From Pleurotus djamor (lineage: Eukaryota; Basidiomycota; Agaricomycetes; Agaricales; Pleurotaceae), in the NCBI GenBank assembly GCA_029747585.1, contig JAPEVF010000513.1, forward strand, positions 1 to 32,601: a DNA stretch of 32,601 nucleotides, in the 5' to 3' direction. The notes below the pieces were generated by a model. It was not told where the DNA came from, searched no databases, and saw nothing but the letters and a program-made list of their open reading frames with translations. The position numbers were made by a program, and so were the translations under genes. Every line of letters starts with the position of its first letter. Position 1 is the stretch's first letter. This document shows positions 9,944-22,487 of this stretch, in pieces.

Positions 9944-11956
9944 CTAAGGCTGTAAACGTTTGGGGTCTCTTGGGAACATGGACGCCCTTCTGATGTTGTT
10001 CAATTTGAGGAACAACATCAAGACACGCTCAAGCCCTACGCCTCCACCTCCGTGAGGTGGGCAACCGAGACGGAAGGAATCGATGTAAGATTTCAGCGAT
10101 TCGGGGTCGACACCCTTCTTACGGATCTGCTCGGTGAGGAAGGCAGGATCGTGGATACGTTGGGCACCTGATAGGATTTCCTCGCCTCTCATGAAGAAGT
10201 CGTATGAATTCGAGAGCGTCTACAAAAGCAGGTCAACGAAGTACGATGAGAAGGAGAAATTGAACTGACTGGGTCATCAGGGTCAGGCATTGTGTAGAAG
10301 GGACGAAGTTCCAAGGGGAATTTATCGATGATGTAGTAGTCAGTGTCGTACTTCTCTTTGACGATGCGACCGAGACGCTTCTCATTTTCCGTACTAGGAG
10401 TCGATTTAATAAGAGATCCGAGAACGGTGAAAGCACAACTTACTCGATATCATCGAGAGGTCCACGTTCAACGCCGTCAGCAATGAGAAGATCATTTGCC
10501 TCTTTGAAAGTGATTTTCAGGGTTTCCTCTCGCCACTTGAAGTCATCAGCGGGGAACTGCTTCTGAACGACAGCAATCTCTTTCGAATACTTTTCCTTGA
10601 GTCCTTTGAAGATGGATTTGAGTGTATTATCCAAGAGTTCCATAACTTCGTGGTAGTGTTCCTCGATCGTCATTTCCAGATCGAGACCCATGAACTCGGT
10701 CATATGACGATGGGTACGAGAGTTCTCTGCACGGAAAACAGGACCGATTTCGTAAACTCTCTCGAAATCGGAGGCGATGGCCATCTGCTTCGCTAGCTGG
10801 GGAGACTGCGCGAGGAACGCACTTCCCTTGAAGTAGGTCACTTTGAAGACGGAAGCACCAGATTCCGTGGCAGCTCCTTGCAGCTTGGGACTGTGGATCT
10901 CCATAAATCCTTCAGAGTGTAGATGCTGACGGAATAACTCCCCAATAGCCGCTTGGAGTTTGAACACGGCTTGGTTCGTTTGGGTCTGCATGGTTGTTAG
11001 AATTAGACGGTGTAATTACGCAGAAAATCACGTACACGGAGGTCAACGATGCGGTTATCCAAGCGGGTTTTAAGGAGGACTCTGTTGAATTGGGATTGAG
11101 CGGGGTCTTGATTGGCGTCGGCGACTTCTTGTTGTTCATCGTCTTCATCTTCGGGCTCGTCTCCAGTGGTGATCGGTCGTGATGCGTCCTCAAGGGAGAA
11201 GGGAAGGCGTGCGTCCAAGCCAGAAATGAGATGCAGCTAATANGGGGGGGTAAGATATGGATGTGATGGCGTTATACAGAAGCATCCTTGCACACCTTTG
11301 AGATGTGGATCTCAACATCGCTAATACTTGCACTTTTGATCGGTTCTGGGGCTTTAGCTACCGTTCCTTCGACCAGAACTATACTTTCGTCGGCAAGTCC
11401 AGCAGCCCATTTGGCCATCTGCTTTGAGACCTTCTCAGGCGCGACCAGAAGTAAGGCCTGCACAGAGTCGGTCCTCTGACGAAGGTTGAAGAACACCATC
11501 TTGTTGCCCTGGGCACGAGACGTCTGAACTCGAGCACGGAGCAAGACAGTCTCTCCATCTCGCTCAGCGGATAGAGTAGAGATTTGAATTCTCGGCCTGT
11601 TGGGTCGAGACTGCGATTGGTTCAAGGGGAGTTTCCCATAGAACTCGACAGCGAAATCCTAGAGGGAGATATAATCAGTTTCGAGTACCCGAAGCGTTCG
11701 CCTAGGAGGACATACGACCTCGGCAGCCTGTTGCTGGGCAGCCAATTCTTTCTGTTGAGCAGCCCGTTCAGCTGCTTTCCTCTCCTTCTCGGCTTGCTTT
11801 GCTCTCTTCTTGAGCTCGCTTTTAGATGGACCGGTTTGTTCAGTAACCCTGCAGATCGAGTACATATTAGATAAGGCTACAATCAATATCAATAGCGTAC
11901 TGCTCGGGTTGAGAACTCTCAGGTTGAGGATTGGCAGGCTTTTCGCTATCCGCCAT
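9944..11956 (-). CDS. DPS1: Aspartyl-tRNA synthetase, cytosolic
   Basis: Charges tRNA-Asp with aspartate in the cytosol (class IIb). Seven exons: 11956-11901, 11848-11716, 11658-11278, 11236-11036, 10985-10444, 10393-10270, 10219-9944, giving 570 aa. The first 60 residues are a Lys/Ala/Glu-rich helix, as in eukaryotic cytosolic AspRS, where it binds tRNA. The OB-fold anticodon domain follows ([20 protein letters not shown]). The catalytic core shows class II motif 1 ([19 protein letters not shown]), motif 2 ([15 protein letters not shown]) and motif 3 ([17 protein letters not shown]), ending [18 protein letters not shown] with the conserved C-terminal Pro. [11 protein letters not shown] is the aspartate/ATP loop. 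One intron is only 41 nt and includes an N in a poly-G run. It diverges from aspartate aminotransferase. Confidence 0.96.
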
Positions 11957-12175
11957 TGTCGTAGGTTATGATTACGGACAACCCAATGCAGCAAGCGATT
12001 AAATAAGGATTTGGGGGGAAGTCGAGGCCTAATCGATGACGGTCGCTTCGCAAACCTCGAATTAGGGTTAGGAGTGAATCGGCGTTACTGCCGACGGTAC
12101 ATAAGCCTTCAAGTCAACCTCCGATCCCTTACGACCGCCCTCTAAACCTTTTCCACTCTTTCTCTTTGTATCAAC
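11957..12175. promoter_or_regulatory. Bidirectional promoter, AspRS / aspartate aminotransferase
   Basis: 219 bp between two divergent start codons, so the upstream elements must be shared or tightly packed. It contains a telomere-like TTAGGGTTAGG at 12062-12072 and a short inverted repeat TCGGC..GCCGA at about 12089-12105. The right edge is pyrimidine-rich (CTTTTTCC-like runs) before the AAT start. Co-regulation of two aspartate-using genes is an inference. Confidence 0.55.
12065..12075 (+). promoter_or_regulatory. Telomere-like GGGTTAGGAGT word in AspRS/AAT promoter
   Basis: GGGTTAGGAGT occurs here, about midway between AspRS and AAT, and again on the minus strand at 22785-22795 upstream of EF-1alpha. 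TTAGGG-type boxes are known binding sites for Tbf1/Teb1-like Myb-domain factors at fungal housekeeping genes. A role here is only a hypothesis. Confidence 0.35.
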
Positions 12176-13783
12176 ATGCTCGCTACATCTTTGGCCCGGC
12201 GCACTCTGCTTGAGAGCAGGGGGAAAGCATTGCGGGCAGTGTCCACCTGGTCCAACGTTCCTGCCGGTCCTCCCGACCCAATTCTCGGTGAGAACATAGC
12301 TTGCCTAGATTGTTCGCCGTTTTCTCAAGTCTTCTGACCTTCGGTTCTTATTGCCATGCTATTCTACTTTCGTCGACGGTCACGCATGTGTAGGCGTCAC
12401 CGAGGCCTTCAAAGCCGACAAGGACCCGCGCAAAATTAACTTGGGTGTTGGTGCTTACCGCGATGAAAAGGGCAAGCCTTACGTCTTGAGCAGCGTTAAG
12501 AAGGTTTACATGTTGATCCATCTTTCTGTAAATCTTGCTGAACAGTGGCGTTCTAGGCTGAACAAATCCTTTCCGCGTCCAACCCCGACAAGGAATATCT
12601 CCCCATTAACGGACTTCCAGAGTTCACCAAGGCTGCCGCCAAGCTTGCTTACGGCTCTGAGAGTGTTCCCCTCCAAGAAGGCTCTGTACGTGGTTCGCCT
12701 GCTCAGCTTGTCACTCACAGCTCAATCATCGTTCTTGTAGGTTGCCATTACTCAGTCCATCTCCGGCACTGGTGCCCTCCGAATTGGAGGCGCGTTCCTC
12801 GGTCGTCACTATCCCGGTGCAAAAGTCATCTACCTTCCCGTCCCCTCTTGGGGAAACCATACCCCCATTTTCCGCGACTCTGGTCTCGAAGTTCGTGGCT
12901 ACAGGTACTTCGACAAGAAAACCGTCGGGCTGGACTTTGAGGGACTTAAGGCCGACCTGAGGGTCAGTGAGCGTCTTAAGTCCGGTCTTTACGCGTACTG
13001 ACAACTCGCTTCCTCTCCAGGCTGCTCCAGAACAGGCTATCGTCCTCCTTCACGCTTGTGCCCATAACCCCACTGGCGTTGACCCAACCCCCGAGCAATG
13101 GGCTGAGATCTCCGATATTGTCAAAGCAAAGAAGCTTTTCCCCTTCTTCGACATGGCCTACCAAGGATTCGCGTCCGGCTCAACTACCCGTGACGCTTTC
13201 GCTGTTCGCCACTTCGTTTCCCAAGGCCATCAAATCGCTCTTTCCCAATCGTTCGCTAAGAACATGGGTCTCTACGGTGAACGTGTTGGTGCCTTCTCTT
13301 TGACGACTACCGACGCTGCCGAACGTGCCCGTGTCGACAGTCAGCTCAAGATCATCGTCCGTCCTATGTACTCGAACCCTCCCTTACACGGTGCCCGCAT
13401 CGCTAGCACCATCCTTGGCAACCAAGAACTTTACTCTGAATGGGAAGGCGAGGTCAAGGCCATGGCAGACCGTATCATCGGCATGAGAGAGAAACTCTAC
13501 GACACTCTCACCCACGACTTGAAGACCCCTGGAGAGTGGGGCCATATCAAGAGCCAGATTGGCATGTTCAGGTAACGCATATGACCATCCCTCGTTTGAT
13601 CATCGTTTCACTGAAATGCCTCCCAGTTTCACTGGCCTGACGCCTCCTCAAACCAAGGCTTTGGCTGAGAAGGCCCATGTCTACCTGACTGCTGACGGTC
13701 GTATCTCCATGGCCGGTTTGAACGGCGGTAATATCGAGTACTTTGCCCAGAGCGTTGACTCTGCTGTCAGGGGTAACTTGTAA
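12176..13783 (+). CDS. AAT1: Aspartate aminotransferase, mitochondrial
   Basis: PLP enzyme interconverting aspartate + 2-oxoglutarate and oxaloacetate + glutamate; a core part of the malate-aspartate shuttle. Six exons: 12176-12287, 12394-12503, 12557-12685, 12741-12962, 13021-13571, 13627-13783, giving 426 aa. The first 25 residues ([20 protein letters not shown]) are Arg/Ser-rich with no acids except one Glu, a good mitochondrial presequence. Family motifs: [64 protein letters not shown], and [19 protein letters not shown] with PLP-binding Lys271. The Arg-binding C-terminal region reads [20 protein letters not shown]. The first intron (106 nt) is longer than the others. Length and motif order match animal and fungal mitochondrial AAT. 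Confidence 0.96.
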
Positions 13784-13982
13784 AAACGATACCCGGTCTT
13801 TGGTGTAATAAGACATTTTTTTTCGATTTCGATTTCATCTGTTCCTGAGACAAGGGGCTGCATCAGGGTGCGCTGGAGGACTAAAGTGGCAATGGGTGAG
13901 CCATAAACGGAAGGTGACATGAAATTCAACGAGCGACTGGTGGTCACGGCTCTGCCTTCTTTCTTTTCTTCTCGCCCTCACG

Positions 13983-16443
13983 ATGGCTTCCCTTCGAATC
14001 CCCCCCTCCACCTCTTTTCCTCATTCTTTTCCTCGCTCGCCCTCGCCAAAACTACCAGGTGCTTGGCCAGGGACACCCCGAAGGCCTCTCAGTCTTCAGA
14101 TGAGCCTTCACGATGAGCTCGTCGCCAGTTCGGTCGATGCAGATGGCAGCATGCAATCTCCCGACTCCATCCTCAGCGATCTCCGTTCATGCACAAGTAC
14201 ATTGGTTCCTCAAGAGTCGTTGTCAACCTTGGACTCAAAGGTAAGGAACTTGCCAAGCTTCAACCTTAACTCAACATCACCGACTTGCTCCATACTTGCA
14301 GTACAACGCAGGACCTTCTCTTACCTTATCCGCGGTAATCTTATCTACTTTGCTTTCGAAGCCCTGTTACTCACCAGTTTCTCAAGAAAATGCCAGGCGA
14401 TTCCATCGACAAAGGTCTGCTCGTCCTTCAGCGTGACGAAGACGTGAATATCGCTCTACCCTGTGCACCGTTCTTATCCGAAGGGGAGGAAACCAAAATT
14501 GCAGGAGTTGGAGCCAACAAACTTCCGGGGGTGCGCATATATATGCTCTATTCCGAGCCGTTTCTCCATCTCAATTAATACTAGTCTTCCATGCGTTCCT
14601 CAGCTGGCCTACCTGAGAACAGTTTTTGCAGCTCTAAAGCCCAACGCACCCTCATATTGGACCGCCCGCCTACTCCACTTTATTCCAAGGCCAACATGGC
14701 GTCTGTTGGTGAACCACTTGCCCTTCGTTGTCCATCTTTTCCTCGATCTTCACCGACCCCAGGCACTCCTTCTTCCCCGATAGTGTTCTCTTCTCCTTCG
14801 TCCTCTCATGCTGCATATCCCTTTCCTCCGACAGACCAACTTCCTGGCACTCCTTATTCGAGCGAAAACGAGGTCTCTTGGGAATCGTCATACGGATGCG
14901 AGATTGTGGACGGACAGTTCGCGTCTTTCGCCAGACAACCCAATGACTTCGTGGTGTCTTCGTCCACCTTTCAAGATGCATCCCAAGAGCTTTTATTCGA
15001 CCCAACTGGCTATATGGCCTCCCCAGAGTCGAATGTCGGTGACATTTCCTCGATCGATTTTGACACCAGCCCAGAGTTTTCTCCGCGTCTGCTCGATACA
15101 GGATCTCATCCACCACATACCGGAGAGCTGAGCAGAGGTTCAAGCTTGGATGGTGTCCTGAGCTCCCCCATAAACACCTCCTTGGAGCCATGGACGCTCT
15201 CACTATCCGCCGCATCGTTTGATCATTTTGGCACTCAACTCTTTTCTGCTTCGCCAAGGTCCCCGTCTCATTCCCCTGTGCGACCACCAACCTCTTATTA
15301 CGGTGGTGAGATGGGAAGGAGTGAACATAGTGAATCAGAGGGCTTCCCCAATGGTCACGCCATTATCCTACCCAGGACTACACTCTCACCAGTCTCATCT
15401 GCGCTCTCTTCCCCGGCTCATGAGGGGCATACCACGGCCGAGGCCAACATACTTGGTCTGTCAGATAATGGAGACTTTCCTGGGAATGGAGTCGCTGAAT
15501 ACGCCGCCGCGTTTGTGTCCTCCGCTTGGGGATCGGATGGACATGGCGAGACCGCCTCGTCATCCATGGGTGACTTGCAACTGGACCTTCGTACTCCCGA
15601 TGTACTATTGGAGCCCAGAAGTGGTGGTCCGTTGCATGAAGCAGGCACTGCTGAGACTGAAGAAAGCGTAGTGTCTTCGGTTCGCATAGCAGACCTGGTC
15701 AACGTCGACTTCCAGCCATCTCGCAAGCGAGGCGTTTTGAAGAAAGTCAAGGCATACGGATTAAGAATGAAGAAGTTTTTGACCATCTCGAGAAAGTCCA
15801 AGGGGAACTTGGGCAAGGATTATCCAGCGTATCATCAGCATACGTCTCGGCATTCCCATGTTACGACTCTTGCGGCTATGACCAACGTCCGTGATGAATG
15901 TGTAAATGAAGACCACGATCAACATACTTTGCCACTACCACCAGGATTAAATGTGAGGACATGCATGACCATGCTTTGCTATTACTAACCATTGCTTAGA
16001 CCTCACCGTCGTTGAAAGTTAGGCCCACCCTGTCACCACAGACGTTTACATGCCCAGGCCATCAGCCTCCAGCTGTAATCAATGTCAGCTCGCGGCGGCC
16101 GGGGATACTCGCTCCTCTGCTCGAAACTGAAGTAGTGGCACCCGCGTCTCGGAGAACTAGCCACCGACTCTCCTTCGTGGACCTTCCCAGCCCCATGTTG
16201 TCGCGATCTGCAACTACTCAGGAGCCTTCCGAGCCAGTAATTCCTAACAACACAAGGAATCAAGCAACTGCATGCGCACGCCCGACCAGAAATGCGACGC
16301 GGCGGTATAGCTATACCGATGCTGCTGGTCAGCAGTATAGCTCAGGTCCAGGTGGTCCTCAATTCGAGGATGAGATGCGGGCGAGGAAGGAACGACGGCG
16401 CTTTTCATTCTCTGCTATGTCGAGCATTTTCAGCAGTCGCTAA
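13983..16443 (+). CDS. Uncharacterised Ser/Pro-rich protein, 751 aa
   Basis: Five exons: 13983-14240, 14302-14334, 14378-14530, 14585-15952, 16000-16443. All junctions keep frame and have GT..AG ends; the 33-nt exon 2 is less certain than the rest. I do not recognise a family. The protein is largely disordered: long Ser/Pro stretches (SSPSSSHAAYPFPPT, SPRSPSHSPVRPP) with many SP/TP sites. One compact segment is encoded by exon 3 (KGLLVLQRDEDVNIALPC, then PFLSEGEETKIAGVG). Two basic clusters could be nuclear or membrane-binding signals: RKRGVLKKVKAYGLRMKKFL (about residues 522-541) and the extreme C-terminus ARKERRRFSFSAMSSIFSSR, which also contains RRxSF-type phospho-sites. No transmembrane segment or signal peptide. 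An alternative start is Met40. It may be a kinase-regulated scaffold or regulator, but that is speculation. Confidence 0.7.
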
Positions 16444-16533
16444 GGCTTTTTCGGTCGGTCTTATCAATGTTCTCTGTCCCCTTCTCTCGTTTTTCAGGGT
16501 AAATTATTATCAAGTGTATTCTTAAGTTGCGAT

Positions 16534-17781
16534 TCAAATATCCAAATCTTCGTCGGGATCGTCGTCATCCATGTCGTCCGCAGAATCTGGGTCGTAGAAT
16601 ATCGCCGCTTTTTGAGAGGTGTTTTCTTTGGCCAGGTCAGTGCAACCCAAGTCTCGATTGAATGGATACGTACCTCCAACATGTGCGTATGGAAGCGGTA
16701 CTTGTGCACGAGAGACTTGCTGCGAAGGGGTAAGATTGAGATTAAACGAGACATTTTGGGTTGGATCTGGGGCAATCTATTTGACTTCAGTACAATATTT
16801 CGAGCAACCGGCATTGCACATATCTCACCTCGATGCTTTTCTGAGGAGTAAACAACGTCCGAAGGAAACTAAGTTCATTGAGGCCTTGAGGCATGTTCTT
16901 GAGCAGGTTCCAGCCTTCCAATGCGCGTTCTACGCCCCGCCGCCGCGATGTGCTACCGCTTCTGGATAGAATTTCGACGACCATCTCATCAAGACCACCA
17001 GAGCCCTCTCCATCAGGCCCATAAACGAGGTTGTCGGTCTCATAGCGACGTAAACTGAAGGGGAGGAACACAGACCAGAATTTGGCGTCTGGGGATAGCG
17101 GCGGTGGTGGGGTGAGGTATGCCGATGCCAGGTGAGTGAGTATAGTCGGGGGATGGGCCATAACGTGGGTTAAGGATGGGGAAAATTGGACCTGGGTGAG
17201 CATGGATAATAGATTGGAGGGGGCGTTCGCGTGTACGATGAGACGTGAAGGACCTGGCGATTGGGATATGAATCAGCAAGGCATCTTGAGGGAAGAGAAA
17301 TATGAAGATGTGACTTACGTGGGCGAGCGTTGATGATAGTCATTAGTTTATTCAATGATTTGTAGGTTTCTGCATTGGAGCCTGTATCCGAAACAAGCGT
17401 GTCCAATGAATCTATGATGACCTCTATCGGGCCCTGCCTTGCTGAACGTTAGGTCAAGTTAGTATTAACATGAAAAAAAGATGTATGGGAGATTCAACCT
17501 TCAATTGACTCAATCAATGTCTGTAGAGCATCGGAATATTGCGATGAATATCCAGGAACGTTGTCGACGAAATCGTGGACTTGGATGTCATCGGACGGAA
17601 GGGGAACTTGTACAAGATTGGATGGAGGGTAGAAGACGCATAATAGATGCACAGGAATTGGCTTCGTCGAGGCCAGTAGATTGACGAGGATCGGGAGAGT
17701 AGACTGACAACTCGAAGATTGTAGGACAACAAATTGTGAGGTAGATTTACGTGAAAGGACCTCTGATTCGAGGAGTAGCAT
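16534..17781 (-). CDS. ELP5: Elongator complex subunit Elp5 (Iki1)
   Basis: RecA-like subunit of the Elp4/5/6 hexamer of Elongator, which modifies wobble uridines of tRNAs. Five exons: 17781-17499, 17441-17319, 17253-16829, 16776-16674, 16625-16534, giving 341 aa. Family features: N-terminal FVVLQSSSCQS and a helix, VHDFVDNVPGYSSQYSDAL, strand PIEVIIDSLDTLVSDTGS (Walker-B-like position), SRLIVHANAPSNLLSML, and the conserved C-terminal block AQVPLPYAHVG followed by QKAAIFYDPDSADDMDDDDP with the acidic end DLDI. The acidic tail with YDPDSADD is the most diagnostic part. The acceptor of intron 4 (CCAAAG) is atypical but is the only one keeping the tail in frame. It is convergent with the 751-aa gene (90 bp between stops) and lies 38 bp downstream of the GNAT gene. 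Confidence 0.87.
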
Positions 17782-17819
17782 TTTTGTAAAAGGAAAAGGG
17801 GCAACTCAGGTACGTTACG

Positions 17820-18684
17820 CTACTCACGAGCCTGCCAAGCTTGTCGCGTCAAGGAAAGCAGTTCGACCTTCCACCGCAATACACCAACTCTCTGAAGCTC
17901 CTTCTCCTTTTCGAACCCAAGAGCCTTATAACTCTCATCACAATACGACACCAAGGGTGAGGTTACGACCTCTATACGCTCCAACTTCGCGTCATTGGTG
18001 AAGGCAGATTTGACCGCATGCTCAAGGAGGTCTGTTTGAATCCCAGTCGGTCGATAGGGCTCGTCAACGTAGAAATGCCGAATGGTAGCAGTCCTTGGTT
18101 TTCCTCCATCTTTCGTTGCTTTGCTTCGCGTGGTTTCTTTCGAACTCCCTTGACTGGCGTCAACCGCTATAAGTCCAATGAAACGGTCACCCATTTCGAG
18201 GATCCAGAAAGAAGATGCCTTGGACTCAGAGTAATATTCCTCGATATTGGTCAAGTCCGCGCCTTTCATCACAATCTCGGCTTCTTTCTCGAAATATGGT
18301 CGGTTGTTCCTAGGAAGAAGGNATTTTCAACGTGCATCCCAGCGCGGCAAAAGAGATCATACCAGTCAATGTAGTAGAGCAGTGGCAGCGCGATGCATGC
18401 CAGAGCAGGTACGGGCATCAGGTACGTGTACCATGGACCAGACGGCCACCAATTCATGATCTGGACGAAGACTGATGACAGNGCGAACCATATTCCCATT
18501 GTCAGCCAGTGCGTGAAAGCTACGTGCACGGGTCAGAACTGTNTCGGNTGAGTTAGAACTCGCAAGACGCACCCATGCGGTTTGCTACAGCAAGTTGGCC
18601 AAGGTTGGCTTTGCTGATGATGAACTGAGCAAGCCTGGTATCATTTTGTTGGAACTTGCGAATCTGGGCGTCGGGGCCNGGCAT
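17820..18684 (-). CDS. Membrane-anchored GNAT N-acetyltransferase
   Basis: Three exons, 18684-18573, 18519-18363, 18309-17820, giving 252 aa. The N-terminus (DAQIRKFQQNDTRLAQFIIS) is the usual start of this fungal group. Two hydrophobic segments follow at about residues 40-58 and 64-84 (WLTMGIWF.LSSVFVQIM and YLMPVPALACIALPLLYYI). The GNAT domain comes after NNRPYFEKEAEIVMKGADL: FWILEMGDRFIGLIAVDAS (beta4), ATIRHFYVDEPYRPTGIQTD (motif A; the usual R/Q-x-x-G-x-G/A acetyl-CoA loop is RPTGIQTD), and YCDESYKALGFEKEKEL (C-terminal Y..LGF). It resembles NAT8-like membrane acetyltransferases in layout. The substrate is unknown. N bases at 18323, 18482, 18543, 18548 and 18679 leave a few residues undetermined. 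It sits just 38 bp upstream of the ELP5 start, same strand. Confidence 0.8.
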
Positions 18685-18974
18685 GGTCAACGGTNAAGGC
18701 GAAGATTGCGGAGGCGCGACATNATTGCCTCGTCAACCCGCTCATCCCACGTCCNNCCANNGNNATCACACGTTCGTCGCGTATAAAGTTTGCCCCTAAN
18801 CAANAGGAAATTTGTCCCTAATAACCTCCTGATATCGCTCTCACTCCTCGTAGAACTTCTTTGGAACTTCTAGACTCGCGTTCCAGCTAGACTCAAGTGG
18901 CACGGGTTCCAGCCGCTACTTATTGAGAATTACAGCCGATTTTTTTCTTTCTGAAGACTCTCACTCATACTATC
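18685..18974. promoter_or_regulatory. Divergent promoter, GNAT / dienelactone hydrolase
   Basis: 290 bp between divergent start codons, with many N bases (for example 18695, 18723, 18755-18756, 18760, 18762). I see no further gene. An AT-rich stretch with GATTTTTTTC-like runs at about 18935-18955 precedes the plus-strand start. Promoter role inferred from position. Confidence 0.45.
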
Positions 18975-20415
18975 ATGTTGATCACCAAGACATTCTACGA
19001 CNTTCCCTCTCAGCTCGATGGTGGCAAACCTATCAGGATTTTTGTCATTTCTCCAGTGATCCAAAACTATCCTCAAGCCAAGTTTCCAGGTTCGTCGTCG
19101 TGTGCCCATGTCTAGTCATCATTATCAGNGTTGATCTGACCTGTATCTTATAGGAGTGGTTTGCTTCAGGTGAGACTTTCGATTTTGACGATATCCAGAG
19201 CTTGCAACGTCTTCCCCTTTCAAGTGAAATATACCAGGTCACTGGNCCGGTCGAACGCTTTGCCGGCCAGATCGCCAGTCAAGGTTATGTNGTCGGTAAN
19301 TGCAGACNGCNATCTCCTTTNTATCAGATATTTACCNCCAAACCTAGCATGCCCCTCGGTATACCATGAATTTGAGGGACCCGANGCNCTCCCTTACGAT
19401 GTNGAAGGTATATTCCTATCCACATTGAGTAATACCTCNANATTGACGATGTTGTCACAGGTACCGATCGAGGCAACAGGTACAAGGTTAGGCGAATGCT
19501 TCATGTTTCTAGTCCTAACGACGTCGCTCTGAAAANCAANCGTCTAGATCGAGAAGAAAGTCGAGGCTTATGATGAGGTAACAAGGTTTCATTTACCTAT
19601 TCCGTTCCGAAGTGACGTCGTTTCAATTACTTCCAGGATGCTAAGCTGTCCATCGATCTCTTGATTTCTCTCAGCAATTGCAATGGCCGCATTGCAGGTA
19701 TGATCGCCGCTCCCTCTCGCTCTAGGCCATCTCTAGAACTTGTGTTTAGCGACTGGAATGTGCCTGGGTGGACATCTTGTAAGTCCCACTCGAATCGGAC
19801 CCCACAACCCGACGCTAATGCCACATACCCTCATAGGCATTCAGAGTAGGTCCTAAGAACCTGACCGCCAAGAGATCGACCAATTCATTCTTGGTGCACA
19901 GGCTGCCTTTGATCCCCGAGTGCTCGCATCGGTCTGTTTCTTTGCTACCGACATTCATAGTGCGACACTGGGGCTGGGAAAACAAGACGACAGCTTGATC
20001 AAGGTCCGAAACGGAGATTTGGCTGGCAAGGGCGAGCTCGTGGTATGTCGCCAGTCCGTTGAAGCGTAGATCACTACTCACCGACTCGGAACAGATGATT
20101 TACGGAAAGCAGGACACTCATGTCCCTCGTGCTGGCCGTGACCTCATTCGCAAGACTTTGGAAGATGCAGACATTACTACCTCGGTGAGCATCTAGTCAA
20201 ACTCTAGGGGTTTACGTCCATTTAAATCTGTTTTCTAGTTCCTGGAGGTCAACGCGCAGCATGCCTTCGTACGCGACGAGCAATCCAAGGGACGTTGGGA
20301 TGCTGCATTGACCAAGTCTATGTTCACCTTCATGATGGAGGTCTTTGAGAGGACTGCAGGAAGAGACTTGGGCCCCAAGGTAGTCGATAACACTCCGCCT
20401 GCTCACGTTTGTTGA
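18975..20415 (+). CDS. Dienelactone hydrolase family protein with very small exons
   Basis: Alpha/beta hydrolase of the carboxymethylenebutenolidase family; fungal members of this group have no firmly known substrate. Twelve exons: 18975-19089, 19154-19169, 19225-19295, 19348-19407, 19461-19486, 19548-19577, 19637-19697, 19750-19778, 19837-19845, 19902-20042, 20095-20184, 20239-20415, giving 274 aa. Exons 2 (16 nt) and 9 (9 nt) are microexons, supported because they restore GVVCFSEIYQVTGPVERFA and GMCLGGHLAFRAAFDPRVLA. The catalytic triad is visible: Cys131 in TGMCLGGH, Asp193 in IYGKQDTHVPRAGRD, His224 in NAQHAFVRDE. Other family phrases: YHEFEGP, NCNGRI, CFFATDIHSATLG. No signal peptide, so cytosolic. 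Many N bases lie in exons 1, 3, 4 and the early introns. Convergent with EF-1alpha, 291 bp between stops. Confidence 0.88.
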
Positions 20416-20706
20416 GGTAGAGTAGGGGTAGAGTACAACGGAGGTCAGAGTACAACAGATGCTCAATGTCAGATACTCAATGTCACACACAAAATGTTTA
20501 CGTGGTACGCTTATATTTCAACATCATACAAGGGCGTGAAGCGAGGCACGTATGCGCAACGCAAGTGTTTCGTAAATACAGGCGTCGTTGGTAATGAGGG
20601 AGAATGTTAGATTGAGACAACATTGCAGGTGAGAAAAGAAGAGACCAAGTGACGAATAAAGTGCGAGGCAAGATGAAAGAACCGTACGAATATTCTACAT
20701 CTAAAT

Positions 20707-22475
<1,769 letters not shown>

Positions 22476-22487
22476 TTTGAATGTTGT

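Noticed and set aside
13919..14116. Alternative upstream start (MKFNERL) for the 751-aa protein
   Set aside because: It is in a different frame from the exon chain and stops before the first donor site.
14670..15290. 206-codon minus-strand open frame inside the 751-aa gene
   Set aside because: Antisense shadow of the long exon 4; the sense frame has proper splice junctions on both sides and continues to a stop.
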